A stretch of DNA of 64,000 nt from assembly GCF_900100485.1 (NCBI RefSeq), contig NZ_FNDH01000015.1, positions 1-64,000 of the forward strand. Direction: 5' to 3'. Of this stretch, positions 54,676 to 64,000 are shown piece after piece; the first letter of the stretch is position 1; the number at the start of each line of letters is the position of its first letter. A program made the translations under genes and the position numbers. This stretch comes from Nitrosomonas sp. Nm132 (GTDB lineage: Bacteria > Pseudomonadota > Gammaproteobacteria > Burkholderiales > Nitrosomonadaceae). The notes under the pieces are model-generated. The model was not told the origin of the DNA, ran no database searches, and saw nothing but the letters and a program-made list of their open reading frames with translations.

Positions 54676-55293
54676 ATAGTGGGCCTCCCTGTGGCAGTTG
54701 GGGCATAGAGCAATAGCATTTACCACTGTGTCCTCGCCGCCAAATGCGAGGGGAATTTTGTGATGGACTTCAAGATAGGGGGAGCCGTCATGCTTCCGAA
54801 TGAACGGCGCGGGATCTCCGCACCGCTGGCATTTCCCAGATGCCTGGGCCAAGACCTCAGCTACGACATCCGGGTTTCGATCAAAGTCCAAGATGGTCGT
54901 GATCCTTACGGTGGGCTTTTTCGGTGCGGCAGCCAGTCGCTTGGCTCTTGCTGCAGAATCTTGTGCGGATACCTTTACCTTGAACAAGAAGTCTTCGTCG
55001 GGGTGTGCACCGATATACCAAGCCTCTACGTCTTTTCGAAGCGTCCAGACAAAACCGTGTTTTTCATCTCGGCCCTTGAAGAGACAAAGCCACTATCTTT
55101 TTTGTCCGTTGGCGCGAGCAGTCGGGCTATACGAGAGGAAGCCGGCAATATCTTTGGCAAGGCGAGCGACATGCAGGTTGACCGCTCCGACCGATGGGTA
55201 GTCAAGTGCAACCATTACCTCGGCAGCTGTAGCTTCTTTCTGCGGCTGCCCTCGGAAGTAGGAGATCAGCTTTCTATCTTGTTCGGAGAGCAT
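54670..55293 (-). pseudogene. HNH endonuclease-domain protein, integron cassette gene 2, with in-frame amber
   Basis: A frame of 208 codons from the ATG at 55293 to the TAA at 54670, interrupted once by TAG at 55093-55095. Before it is a winged-helix-like N-terminus ('MLSEQDRKLISYFRGQ', 'EVMVALDYPSVGAVNLHV'). After it the same frame continues 'KGRDEKHGFVWTLRKDVEAWY' (landmarks) and a C-terminal HNH domain almost identical in layout to that of the neighbouring cassette ('CQRCGDPAPFIRK', 'EVHHKIPLAFGGEDTV', 'CPNCHREAHY'). Either the gene is inactivated by a nonsense change, or a shorter HNH protein is made from an internal start near 54987, or the base is a sequencing error. Confidence 0.78.
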
Positions 55294-55306
55294 GATGCGT
55301 AACTAT

Positions 55307-55313
55307 GGCTAAC
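55307..55313 (-). other. attC core half-site at the start of the cassette array
   Basis: On - the core is GTTAGCC, matching the end of an attC site, 14 bases before the ATG of HNH cassette 2. No full second half is seen on the tex side, so this marks where the array joins chromosomal DNA or a lost attI/attC. Confidence 0.5.
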
Positions 55314-55358
55314 TAGAATTAGACTGGATCGGCAGTGTTAACGCGATTAAATAGCCTG

Positions 55359-57761
55359 CTACTTTTTCTCCTTAGCCCGTGCCAGCGCCAGTGCAAACGC
55401 GCTCACCGGCTCAGGTTTGTGCGATGTCGTTTGCTGTGAATGACGCGATTGCCGCTTGCGTCCTGCATGAGGCTGGGGGGTGCGGGTGTCAGTGCTGGGA
55501 GCGGGGGTGTCCGCCTTGTCCTCCAGGCGCATGGTGAGACCGATACGCTGCCGGGCAGCATCGACTTCCAGTACTTTTACTTTGACGATCTGGCCGGGTT
55601 TGACGATTTGATGCGGATCTTTGACGAATTTATTTGCCAGGGCAGATACGTGCACCAGACCATCCTGATGCACGCCGATATCGACGAAGGCGCCAAAGGC
55701 CGCCACATTGGTCACCACGCCTTCGAGTATCATTCCAGAATGCAGGTCTGCTAGCGTTTCTATGCCGTCTTGAAAGATGGCCGTTTTGAATTCCGGACGT
55801 GGATCGCGCCCGGGCTTTTCCAACTCAGTGAGGATATCCCGGACGGTCGGCAGACCAAAGCTGTCGTCGGTAAATTCGGTGGGGGAGAGGTCCTTCAATA
55901 TTTCCGGTCGGCCCATGACGTGTTCGATGCCTTTTTTCAGGTGTGCCAAGATACGCTCGACGACGGGGTAGGCTTCCGGGTGGACCGCGGAGCGATCCAA
56001 CGGATTGTCACCGTCATTGATACGTAAAAAACCGGCTGCTTGTTCGAATGTTTTTTCACCTACACGCGGCACTTTGCGTATTGTTTGGCGACTCGGAAAT
56101 GGACCATGGCTATCGCGGTATTCCACAATGTTCTGAGCCAATACGCGATTTAGGCCAGAAACCCGTGCCAGCAAGGGTGCCGATGCGGTGTTGACATCTA
56201 CGCCGACTGCGTTGACACAGTCTTCGACGGTCGCGTCGAGTGAACGCGCTAAGATCCGTTGATTGACATCATGCTGATACTGGCCGACACCGATCGACTT
56301 GGGTTCGATTTTGACGAGTTCAGCAAGCGGGTCTTGCAAACGCCTGGCAATGGATGCAGCACCGCGCAGACTCACATCCAAATCGGGAAACTCGGCTGCG
56401 GCAAAGGCCGAGGCTGAATAGACTGAAGCGCCTGCTTCGCTGACGACAATTTTGGTTACCTTCAGCTCAGGTTTTTGTTCTGCAACGAGCTTGATGACGT
56501 CAGTGGCCAGCTTATCCGTTTCACGGCTGGCGGTGCCATTTCCGATCGAAATCAATTCGACGCCATGCCGGATCACTAATTGTGCGATGGTTGCCAATGA
56601 TCCCTGCCAGTCATTGCGTGGCTGGTGGGGATAGATGGTATCTGTCTCCAGCAGCTTGCCGGTTGAGTCGACTACGGCCACTTTGCAGCCGGTACGGTAG
56701 CCGGGATCAAGGCCGAGCACGGCCTTGGGGCCTGCGGGGGCGGCGAGCAGTAATTCACGCAGGTTGCGGCTGAAAATCTTGATGGCTTCTACTTCGGCTG
56801 CTTCCCGCAATTGCAGCAGCAATTCGGTGCTGAGATGCAGGTGCGCTTTGACACGCCAAGTCCATTGGCAGACATCTCCCAGCCATTTATCTGCGTTGCG
56901 TCCCCGATTCTCGATACCGAAATGGGCCGCGATCATAGCGACACAAGGGTGCGGCACCATGGTTTCTGACGCCTCATCCAGACCGAGCTCAATTCTGAGT
57001 ATTCCCAAGGCACGGCCACGGAACAACGCCAATGCGCGGTGTGAGGGGATGGTGCGGATCGGTTCAGCATAGGCGTAGTAGTCACGAAACTTTTCTTCTT
57101 CCGCCGTTTCCTTGCCTGCTACGACTGTAGAAGTCACGATTCCTTCATGCCAAAGTTTGTTGCGCAGGGCGGCGAGCAAATCAGCGGTTTCGGCGAAACG
57201 TTCAGCCAGAATATCGCGCGCGCCCTCGAGGGCAGTTTTTACGTCGGGCACATTGATCGCTTCAACCCCTTCGGCGGCTGGCTGAACTTTTATATATTTC
57301 GTAGCTTCCTGCTCAGGAATCAATGTTGGATCATGCAGAAGCGCATCAGCCAAAGGTTCCAGGCCTGCTTCCCGTGCGATTTGCGCACGCGTGCGACGTT
57401 TGGGTTTGTAGGGCAGGTAAATATCCTCTAGGAGCTGTTTCGTTGCCGCTTGCTCAATCGCGTGACGCAATTCATCGGTTAGCTTGCCCTGCTCCTCGAT
57501 CGAAGCCAGAATCGTTATGCGCCGTTCTTCCAGTTCGCGCAAATATTGCAGACGCTCTTCTATGTTTCGCAGATGCGTATCATCCAAGTTTTGGGTCACT
57601 TCCTTGCGGTAGCGCGCAATGAAAGGTACGGTTGCGCCACTATCGAGCAGGGTGACTGCTGCTGCTACCTGCTGGGGAGTAATGCCGAGTTCTGCTGCGA
57701 TAAGCTGCATGATCTTCTGCTGTGCTGCATCTGGAATGGTCTGTGTTGTTAAAGAAGTCAT
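55359..57761 (-). CDS. tex: RNA-binding transcription accessory protein Tex
   Basis: An 800-residue Tex protein: N-terminal helical domain, YqgF-like nuclease fold around 330-460 ('[19 protein letters not shown]'), helix-hairpin-helix pairs around 500-570 and one S1 RNA-binding domain around 655-725 ('[17 protein letters not shown]'). The C-terminus is a basic, Ser/Pro-rich tail of about 60 residues. It is a highly conserved nucleic-acid-binding protein with roles in transcription. No oddity is visible. Confidence 0.96.
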   Translation of the reverse strand: MTSLTTQTIPDAAQQKIMQLIAAELGITPQQVAAAVTLLDSGATVPFIARYRKEVTQNLDDTHLRNIEERLQYLRELEERRITILASIEEQGKLTDELRHAIEQAATKQLLEDIYLPYKPKRRTRAQIAREAGLEPLADALLHDPTLIPEQEATKYIKVQPAAEGVEAINVPDVKTALEGARDILAERFAETADLLAALRNKLWHEGIVTSTVVAGKETAEEEKFRDYYAYAEPIRTIPSHRALALFRGRALGILRIELGLDEASETMVPHPCVAMIAAHFGIENRGRNADKWLGDVCQWTWRVKAHLHLSTELLLQLREAAEVEAIKIFSRNLRELLLAAPAGPKAVLGLDPGYRTGCKVAVVDSTGKLLETDTIYPHQPRNDWQGSLATIAQLVIRHGVELISIGNGTASRETDKLATDVIKLVAEQKPELKVTKIVVSEAGASVYSASAFAAAEFPDLDVSLRGAASIARRLQDPLAELVKIEPKSIGVGQYQHDVNQRILARSLDATVEDCVNAVGVDVNTASAPLLARVSGLNRVLAQNIVEYRDSHGPFPSRQTIRKVPRVGEKTFEQAAGFLRINDGDNPLDRSAVHPEAYPVVERILAHLKKGIEHVMGRPEILKDLSPTEFTDDSFGLPTVRDILTELEKPGRDPRPEFKTAIFQDGIETLADLHSGMILEGVVTNVAAFGAFVDIGVHQDGLVHVSALANKFVKDPHQIVKPGQIVKVKVLEVDAARQRIGLTMRLEDKADTPAPSTDTRTPQPHAGRKRQSRHSQQTTSHKPEPVSAFALALARAKEKK

Positions 57762-58243
57762 ATATTCGCCATGTGGAGTTTCTTGAAAGTAAGCGTGATT
57801 GATAACTACCTGCCCAGTCTTAGGGGTATTTTTTACCAGATGGAGTAAAAAAGCTTTAGTTTTTTAGAACTGGAATTTTGATTAATAGAAATTCATTAGG
57901 AATTAGGTAGGCTTTATACCATTTCAGCAGGTGCTTTTCCACCCTGAATGAAATGGATTTGAAGAAGCAAAATCCAATGAATAGCGAACAAATATTCGAG
58001 CAGCGCAATCAATCATGCCATAAGAGCATAATCGATCAAAGTTTAATAATTGTGTCATCAAGCTGATTTACCATAGGTAAACAACTGTTTGGGGACGGTT
58101 GTTTATGTTAAATAAAAGTGGCTGCGGCAAATTGCCCCGCGACAATTTGTCACATTCCAATGCTGTTCTTTTCTCTCTACAATGCAATTCACGTGGTTGA
58201 TTATTAAAGAAACAATTTAATAACTGCAATCAAGGAGGTAGGT
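57762..58243. other. 482-bp intergenic region with one stem-loop
   Basis: Between tex and a small + gene. TAAACAAC at 58078-58085 pairs with GTTGTTTA at 58098-58105, an 8-bp stem with a 12-base loop. No gene is seen. The region must hold the tex promoter and that of the small gene. Confidence 0.4.
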
Positions 58244-58441
58244 ATGTTTTTTAAACTTAAAGGAAGTAATTTGTATCAAGCGCTATTGGATAGGCTTTAT
58301 ATGAACTTTACCGGAACCAGAAAGCAAGCGATAACCACAGATCAGCGTAATGCGGGTAAGACGACTTCTGCTGCTAAACAAATGCCGCTCCAGGACGCAG
58401 TATGGCATCGAAGCAAATCGGCAAGATATCAGCAAAATTAG
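58244..58441 (+). CDS. Small basic hypothetical protein, 65 aa
   Basis: The ATG at 58244 has AAGGAGG six bases upstream, a strong site. The product has 'MFFKLKGSNLYQALLDRLY' followed by a Thr/Lys/Gln-rich tail without signal or membrane segment. No family is recognised. It is 125 bases before the RIO-type kinase gene on the same strand. Confidence 0.5.
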   Translation: MFFKLKGSNLYQALLDRLYMNFTGTRKQAITTDQRNAGKTTSAAKQMPLQDAVWHRSKSARYQQN

Positions 58442-58566
58442 TCAATGTTAAAAGGTGAGGTAACGGCCACGTGATTTCTCACCCATTGGCATTGGTAGAG
58501 AGAATTCATTTATTTGACAGGAGTATAGAAGGCGTGTGATGTATTGACATGTCTATATAAAATCTT

Positions 58567-59436
58567 ATGAAAATCCCCAAAAGAATTGAGCCACTGATTG
58601 AAGAAGGTCTTGTTGATTCAGTTATTTGTCAACTCATGAGTGGCAAGGAAGCAATGGTATATGTTGTACGTTGCGGAAGCGATATCCGATGCGCCAAAGT
58701 ATATAAGGAAACTAACAGACGTAATTTTCGCCAGAGTGTAAGTTATACGGAAGGAAGGCAGGTTAGAAGTAGCCGGCGCGCACGTGCTATTCAAAGAAGA
58801 AGTGATTTTGGCCGCATGGCACAGAAAGAGGCGTGGCAAAGTACCGAAGTGGATACCATGTCTCATCTGGCGACAGTTGGCGTACGGACACCAAAGTACT
58901 ATAACTTTTTTGAAGGCGTATTATTAATGGAGCTCATCACTGATAGCGATGGTAATGTTGCTCCCAGATTGAATGATTTGATACTGACCGCTGAGCTGGC
59001 GAGAACATACCATCATTTTTTAATTGGACAAATTGTCCGTATGCTTTGTCATGGCATCGTTCATGGTGATTTATCTGAATACAATGTATTAGTCGGTAAC
59101 CAGGGCCCTGTCATTATCGATTTTCCTCAGGCGATTTTTGCTGCAAGTAATAACAGTACCCAGAGAATACTTAAGCGAGATGTTGATAATGTAACCGCCT
59201 ATCTGAGTCGTTTTGCCCCCGAACTTGCTTGTACTGATTATGGTTCGGAGATTTGGTCGCTTTATCAGCGTGGAAAATTGCATTTAGAGGTTAAGCTGAC
59301 AGGGAATACTGGAGAGAAAATCAAACCAGTCGATGTGAACAGCATTTTGAGTACTGTCAATGCTGTATTAAGAAAGGAAATAGCTTGGCAACGATACAAG
59401 CAAGAACGCTGGACAAGCCGTCAACTGCAATACTAA
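58567..59436 (+). CDS. RIO1-type serine protein kinase
   Basis: Atypical kinase of 289 residues. The ATP-binding Lys is in 'DIRCAKVYK', the catalytic loop 'GIVHGDLSEYNVLV' has Asp and Asn, and the metal loop is 'VIIDFPQAI'. The region after the flexible loop ('FGRMAQKEAWQSTEVDTM') matches the bacterial PA4780-like group. Bacterial members are poorly characterised and may act in ribosome or stress functions. It is upstream of the initiator tRNA. Confidence 0.9.
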   Translation: MKIPKRIEPLIEEGLVDSVICQLMSGKEAMVYVVRCGSDIRCAKVYKETNRRNFRQSVSYTEGRQVRSSRRARAIQRRSDFGRMAQKEAWQSTEVDTMSHLATVGVRTPKYYNFFEGVLLMELITDSDGNVAPRLNDLILTAELARTYHHFLIGQIVRMLCHGIVHGDLSEYNVLVGNQGPVIIDFPQAIFAASNNSTQRILKRDVDNVTAYLSRFAPELACTDYGSEIWSLYQRGKLHLEVKLTGNTGEKIKPVDVNSILSTVNAVLRKEIAWQRYKQERWTSRQLQY

Positions 59437-59621
59437 TACTGGCTTTAATCAAGACAGAATTAACCAGGTATTGCACGTGGCTTATTAGCGCCATGGGTAG
59501 GGGCTACGATGGCGCTATAACATTGATGCAGGTATCGCTATATCAAACGAATAATCAAGAGATGGTTACCGTCAAATGGTTTGACGGTATGAGTATTAGC
59601 TGCTATTATACGTCGTTCTGG

Positions 59622-59698
<77 letters not shown>

Positions 59699-59714
59699 CC
59701 TTATCCTGTTTGTG

Positions 59715-59734
59715 AGCCGCAGTTTTATGCGGCT
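59715..59734 (+). terminator. Stem-loop after tRNA-fMet
   Basis: A 7-bp stem AGCCGCA/TGCGGCT with a GTTTTA loop, 17 bases after the CCA. The following T-run is short. It fits a terminator for the tRNA transcript. Confidence 0.6.
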
Positions 59735-60059
59735 TATCAGCGAACTCAGTTTTACGGGATGGATGTGCATTTCGGTTAACCATCTTGTTCTCGTCAGATA
59801 AAGAACCTTCTTCTGAAAAGACTTCATCAGCACAAGAATCATCCTGTCAACCATGTTTTTGATCACCTGATTCGGTCATCATTTTGACTTGCTGCAACAA
59901 GGGATCGTTATCGCTAACCTTTTGCTGCTTACCTGCCGCAATTGTCAAAATTCCGGCAAGGTCGCCATGCAGGTCGATGGCGTATTCAGTACCACACGCT
60001 TTGGGCGTGAGCACAATCTTATCAATGGTACTAGTTCCGATCTAATCGTCAGCGCACTT

Positions 60060-60146
60060 GAAATAGAGAGAGTTGCCGAGTTTGATATGGGTGTCTCTAG
60101 AGATACGTTTTATCGCTATCATGAATTGGTAGAGCCGTCCAACTGA
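60060..60146 (+). pseudogene. Helix-turn-helix fragment of a transposase
   Basis: The frame ending at 60146 contains 'ERVAEFDMGVSRDTFYRYHELVE', with the pattern of the N-terminal helix-turn-helix of IS481-like transposases ('GVSRDTFYRY'). It stops at once afterwards, where a 21-bp inverted repeat begins. Only about 25 residues remain. Confidence 0.5.
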
Positions 60147-60160
60147 GGAATCTAGGTTTA
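60140..60160 (+). repeat. 21-bp inverted repeat, left side of the sugar-dehydrogenase gene
   Basis: CAACTGAGGAATCTAGGTTTA. The inverse copy at 61398-61418 matches at 19 of 21 positions, and a direct, weaker copy lies at 61619-61639. The pair brackets the dehydrogenase gene. Confidence 0.6.
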
Positions 60161-60227
60161 AATTCGTCTTCTCTTCGCTTGAAACAATTGACGTTCTCCG
60201 ACCAATATATATGAGCTTGGATAAATC

Positions 60228-61358
60228 TTATTGTGCTGTTGTCCGCGTCAACTTGAGCAATTTTCCATTCTCTTCATCAGTCAACAGATAAATTGCGCCA
60301 TCTGGCCCTTCTGCGACATCGCGAATACGTGCGATATCTATTAGTAATTTTTCTTCACTAATGATATTTTTTTCATTGACTACCAGCCTGACCAGATGCT
60401 TACCAGCCAATGCACCAATAAACAAATTACCCTTCCATTCTGGAAATAGGGTGCCTTTATAGAACATCATGCCAGAAGGTGCGATGGAAGGTGTCCAGTA
60501 ATAAATCGGCTCTTCAAATCCTTGCCCCGCATGTTCCTTTTTGATAGGCGTCATCCAGTAGTGAATACCATAGCTTGCCAGGGGCCAGCCATAATTCTTG
60601 CCTGCTTTGGGGATGCTGATTTCATCTCCCCCACGCGGGCCATGCTCATGAATCCATAATTCTCCGGTGCCAGGATGAATGGCGGCACCCTGAATATTCC
60701 GATGACCAAAGGACCAGATTTCCGGTTTGGCTTTTTGATCTTTGACAAAGGGATTGTCGGAAGGCACAGAGCCATCACTCCGGATTCTGACCAGTTTACC
60801 GAGATGATTATCGAGCTGTTGAGCTTGGTCCATATATTTGAAACGCTCACCAAGTGTCACAAAAAGACTGCCATCCGGCGCAAATACCAAGCGAGATCCA
60901 AAATGCTTGGTACCGTCTATTTTGGGCTGCTGACGAAAGATCACTTGGAGATTTTCTAGTGCCATATCGACTAGCTTTGCTCTGGCAACAGCAGTGCCGG
61001 CTACACCGCCTTGTGGTTCCGCATAGGAGAAATAAATAAGATGATTTCTGGGGAAATCGGGATCTAGCGCCAAACCTAGTAACCCTCCCTGATCCTTGGC
61101 AAACACGGCAGGCACACCCTTGATGGGTGAGGAGAGTTTGCCATCGGCCGATACGATACGAAGTTGCCCTATACGCTCAGTTAAAAGTATTCTTCCGTCA
61201 GGCAGGAATACCATGCTCCAGGGATGATTTAACCCTTTAACTAAGACATGTACTTCGAGTTTCACCTGGGAAGATTGAGCATGGGCAATGGAATAAAAAT
61301 AGAGACTGCCCAAGGTAAGCAAAGCGAACAACTTGGTTATCAGCAAGATACGAGTCAT
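60228..61358 (-). CDS. PQQ-type soluble aldose sugar dehydrogenase
   Basis: A 376-residue beta-propeller enzyme of the YliI/Asd family, periplasmic, oxidising sugars with pyrroloquinoline quinone. The start at 61358 has AAGGAGG seven bases ahead; the frame extends further but without one. The signal peptide ends 'SIAHA'. Family landmarks are 'LNHPWSMVFLPDGRILLTERIG', 'LLGLALDPDFPRNHLIYF', 'HFGSRLVFAPDGSLFVTLGE', 'GHRNIQGAAIHPGTGELW', and the PQQ/calcium region 'HEHGPRGGDEI'. PQQ synthesis genes are not in the window. It is flanked by an inverted 21-bp repeat. Confidence 0.9.
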   Translation of the reverse strand: MTRILLITKLFALLTLGSLYFYSIAHAQSSQVKLEVHVLVKGLNHPWSMVFLPDGRILLTERIGQLRIVSADGKLSSPIKGVPAVFAKDQGGLLGLALDPDFPRNHLIYFSYAEPQGGVAGTAVARAKLVDMALENLQVIFRQQPKIDGTKHFGSRLVFAPDGSLFVTLGERFKYMDQAQQLDNHLGKLVRIRSDGSVPSDNPFVKDQKAKPEIWSFGHRNIQGAAIHPGTGELWIHEHGPRGGDEISIPKAGKNYGWPLASYGIHYWMTPIKKEHAGQGFEEPIYYWTPSIAPSGMMFYKGTLFPEWKGNLFIGALAGKHLVRLVVNEKNIISEEKLLIDIARIRDVAEGPDGAIYLLTDEENGKLLKLTRTTAQ

Positions 61359-61397
61359 TTTCATTCCTCCTTGTTCATGTAAGAGTAAACAAAACAT

Positions 61398-61418
61398 TAA
61401 ACTTGGATTCCTCAGTTG
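61398..61418 (-). repeat. 21-bp inverted repeat, right side of the sugar-dehydrogenase gene
   Basis: On - it reads CAACTGAGGAATCCAAGTTTA, 19 of 21 identical to 60140-60160. It lies 40 bases upstream of the dehydrogenase ATG, so it may also be part of its promoter region. Confidence 0.6.
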
Positions 61419-61618
61419 ATCGCTAATTCTGGTGTTAGCATTGTAAATATTCTAACTTTTACAACAACTGCTACCCTCACCTTTTGGGTGTTACGCTCTG
61501 ATGCGGATTGCACAATTTTGCGGGCACATGGTTGTGTTGCAACTCTTTGGAATACAACAACTATTCCGCGTCGTTGCGCCTTACCCTACATCCGTAAAAC
61601 CGCATACTTCACCCCGCC

Positions 61619-61639
61619 CAACTGAGAAACCTAGGTTAA
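61619..61639 (+). repeat. Third, divergent copy of the 21-bp repeat
   Basis: CAACTGAGAAACCTAGGTTAA, about 18 of 21 matching the left copy. It overlaps the stop codon of the TonB receptor frame (61636-61638). Confidence 0.5.
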
Positions 61640-63709
61640 AACGGTATCATCCGGATGCGCAGCCCTCCAAAAACATTGAGGAGCGGACCAGGTTCAAAAA
61701 AACGACCAAATGCGGCGTTGATACGCGTATTAGCATTGTAGCGCTCATCGAACAGATTATTGATGCCAATAAATACCGAACCTTCGAGCCAGCGATGTTT
61801 CTTTTCCCATCCCAATAACAATTGCCCCAGGGTATAGGCATGGTTGGTGACGGTATTGATGTCATTCACAAAAAATTCTCCTACCCGATGGACATGCAGT
61901 TGCCCAAATATTCCAGTGGGATGGGTATAACGTACTCTTCCCTCCCATCTATGTTTTGGTAAACCAGGAAACTCATTACCTTTCAGATCGATATTATCAA
62001 CGAAATAGCGCTCAAACTCGAAATCCGAATAGGTGTAGGTGATTTCACCTTGCCATCCCTGCCATACTGGCGTTGCCAGACGGCTTTCAACCCCTAGTCT
62101 GCGTGATTTTCCCGCGTTGCAAAAAAAGCGCGGCTGGGAGATTCAGCTAACTCAAATGGTGTGATTTCGTTGCGAGTATGGATATGAAAAAATGTGGCTT
62201 CGTACGCAAAACCAGCAGGGTTGCCACGTAATCCGATTTCTTTGCTCAAGGAAGTCTGGGCTTCAAGGTTGTTATTGAATCCTCCCGTTCCTGCTGGATT
62301 GTTGATCAATTCTGTGGTCGTGGGTGCTTCAAAGACGGAAGCGATATGGGTATAGATCTGATGGGTTTCCAGCGGGCGATACACAAGCCCCGCCGTGCTA
62401 CTGACCTGAGAGAGCGTTTTGTTGCCCGATTGATTGCTGTCCGAAAGAAATGCATCCTTTACCCGATATTGCAACCAATCCCAGCGGCCACCGGCCACAA
62501 GCTCCAATTTGTCGGTTAGACTCCATTCATTGCGTAAAAACGGCCCGACATTCTGTACGCGTTCAATTTGATCCAGATTTAACGCCCCCTGCACTCCAAA
62601 AAGGTTATTGAAACGTCGTCGATCGTCATTCTGGATGGCATAGTCGACACCGACCAGCAGGCGATTAGCGCGCTTCAGCAAAGTATGATCGCTCACAAAC
62701 TGAGCTGTCAGCCCTCCTGTCCAGCGATCGAATTCCACCTGTCCGCCAATGTTAAATGGCAGCAAATTCTGAAAATCGCGGTGTAACGCATGAGCAACAA
62801 TAGTTAATATCTGGTTAGTGGAAGGGCTTTTCCGGTAGCGCACAGCGAATTGTTCCTGGCGGATGGCTTCACTGGCATTAAACAACTGGTTATTCGCTGC
62901 TGCCTGCTTCGGGTTGGCATTCACTTCGGCGAGCGTTAATGCACCTGGATCTTTCGAATCCGGGGAATAAAACTCATGCATTAAAACCATCCAGTCAGAA
63001 TTAGGTGATGATTGAAAATTTAGTTTGACTTGGGAAAACAGGTTTTCCATGCTGCTATGATTGCGCCAGCCATTCTGCTGGAGATACGATCCGAACAATC
63101 CATAGTCAAAATTTTCCATCCGTCCCCCTGCGTACAATTCCGATTTCAAATAACCGAACTGACCAAAAACTAGACGCGGCGCGACTTCAAGCTTTTCGCG
63201 TGGTGAGCGAGTAGTAATGCTGATCATACCGCCGGAAGCATTACCATATAACGAGGTCGAAGGGCCTCGCAAAATTTCCATCCGCTCGATCAAAGCTGGA
63301 TCAATAGCATCGAGCTGTGTCTGACCATCCGGCAAGGTTTGCGGAATATCATCGACACGCAACTGGATGCCCCGTACACCAAATGGTGAGCGCGCACCAA
63401 AGCCGCGAATGGCAATCCGCAAATCCTGCGTAAAGTTATATTGATTCTGGAAGAAAACACCGGGTGTACCGTAAGCAAATTCATCCAGTGTAGCGCCAGG
63501 TTGGTGATCGGTATATTTACTCCGCTCAATAGTGGTAATCGCATCGGGTATTTGTTCAGTTTTTTTTCTGTGCGCGTTGCAGTCACTGTAATGGGAGCAA
63601 AAATGTCAGGTTCGGGTATCTTGGATTGTTGTGCTTGGGCTAAGGCAGGCGTGATGAAAAATCCAATCAAGATGGGATTAATTGCTTTCAAGAAACAAAT
63701 ATAACACAC
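61636..63709 (-). pseudogene. TonB-dependent outer-membrane receptor with two homopolymer frameshifts
   Basis: TonB-dependent receptor gene of about 690 codons, broken twice. The first frame (63709 leftward) has a signal peptide ending 'ALAQAQQ' and the plug start 'ITVTATRTEKK'. A run of eight A (63560-63567, T on +) shifts the frame; the expected frame continues 'TEQIPDAITTIE' and the long frame 63422-62094 with 'FGVRGIQLRVDDIP' and 'IERMEILRGPSTSLYGNASGGMI' (landmarks). A second shift at the seven-base run 62121-62127 separates the last strands ('GINNLFDERYNANT' and the final 'GGLRIRMIPF'). Restoring one base at each run joins all three frames. Inactivation, phase variation or sequencing error are all possible. 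The substrate would be a ferric siderophore or similar. Confidence 0.88.
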
Positions 63710-63726
63710 TGGTTTTACAGCAAATA

Positions 63727-64000
63727 TTAAGCTATCTCAGGAACAGGGGTAAGATTGAACCCCGGCTCCCAAGCGCGTACAGTCAGATGATGCAACACGC
63801 GTTGACGGTATCGCTCATCAAAGTCATCCTGCCCTTTATCGACGTACCTGGTTCCTTCCATTAGCATCGTGTAGAATCAAGCGCGCCAGTTTGTGCGCTG
63901 TCGCTGTGATTGCCTTTGCCTTGTCGAGCCTGCCACATAATCTCCTATAATAGACACCCAGCGCAGACTGACTGGATTTCAATGAAACTGCCGCCATGCG
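63727..64000 (-). pseudogene. IS110-family transposase, C-terminal part, frameshifted (cut by window edge)
   Basis: On -, 'MAAVSLKSSQSALGVYYRRL' and 'KAITATAHKLARLI' are the Transposase_20 segment of IS110-family enzymes. Near 63872 the frame shifts by one base, after which 'YTMLMEGTRYVDKGQDDFDER' (landmarks) and 'GFNLTPVPEIA' complete the normal C-terminus, ending at TAA 63727-63729. The N-terminal catalytic part lies outside. It ends 17 bases before the start of the broken TonB receptor. Confidence 0.85.

Larger units (their letters stand above)
59699..60227. other. 529-bp region with tRNA terminator stem and transposase remnant
   Basis: AGCCGCA at 59715-59721 pairs with TGCGGCT at 59728-59734, a likely terminator of the tRNA. 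From 60060 to 60146 (+) a helix-turn-helix transposase fragment is visible, and at 60140-60160 a 21-bp sequence is inversely repeated at 61398-61418. Nothing else is recognised. Confidence 0.5.

Noticed and set aside
54760-55302. 180-codon + frame across the HNH cassette 2
   Set aside because: Antisense to a frame with clear HNH motifs.
59889-60059. The earlier part of the 85-codon frame ending at 60146
   Set aside because: No ribosome site and no family pattern before the helix-turn-helix; only the last part looks like a transposase fragment.
61416-61635. Small + frames between the sugar dehydrogenase and the TonB receptor
   Set aside because: No ribosome site, unusual composition, and overlap with the repeat copies.

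Overview
The window looks like a chromosomal segment of a betaproteobacterium, most plausibly a Nitrosomonas-type ammonia oxidiser. This is inference from gene content, gene order and moderate base composition; no rRNA or amo/hao marker is present. Housekeeping blocks (ispD-ispF, tsaB-rimI, prfB, tex, initiator tRNA) alternate with accessory DNA rich in insertion-sequence debris, small non-autonomous elements and integron-type cassettes.

Left part (1-13 kb): after a transposase tail and a histidine-kinase remnant comes an unusual oxidative-enzyme cluster. On + lies a 1015-residue animal-type haem peroxidase that keeps the distal His and the Tyr-x-x-His-Pro motif of cyclooxygenases and alpha-dioxygenases. 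Facing it on - are, in transcription order, a 151-aa unknown, a 434-aa unknown with a duplicated half, a DyP-type peroxidase, a catalase-related haem protein, a large dihaem c-type lipoprotein and a GMC flavin oxidoreductase. I read this as a candidate lipid-peroxide (oxylipin-like) pathway, not a proven one.

13.4-21.7 kb: a sulfate-uptake block on -, in the order yezD-like, AlgE-type outer-membrane porin, sbp, DUF2325, degenerate EAL protein, cysT, cysW, cysA, then cysB. A 162-bp palindromic element lies at each side of it (upstream of the yezD-like gene and between cysA and cysB).

22.1-28 kb: a candidate conflict/defence locus: a SIR2-like/TIR protein, a nSTAND ATPase with 13 WD40 repeats, and a convergent SLATT/DUF4231 membrane protein. 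28-41.8 kb holds an M48 protease, HtrA-type protease, DUF2147 protein, lactonase-like metallohydrolase, EttA, a fatty-acid beta-oxidation pair, a His-rich secreted protein, a PepSY protein and a PhoPQ-like two-component system.

41.9-44.4 kb is a patchwork: ISNCY-type remnant, two cassettes (HEPN-like and EVE-like proteins) with an attC site, a truncated IS5-family element and a RAYT-type tail. 44.6-53.6 kb is mostly core: ispD, ispF, thpR, tsaB, rimI, uracil-DNA glycosylase, lplT, rlpA, an RTX metalloprotease and prfB with its programmed frameshift. 53.6-55.3 kb is an integrase-less attC cluster carrying two HNH-nuclease cassettes, one with an in-frame amber codon. The right end has tex, a RIO-type kinase, tRNA-fMet, a PQQ-type sugar dehydrogenase bracketed by short inverted repeats, a twice-frameshifted TonB receptor and a broken IS110 transposase.

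The 162-bp element occurs four times (14.4, 21.9, 31.3, 34.1 kb), always with a 4-bp target duplication, and is the main repeat family of the window.
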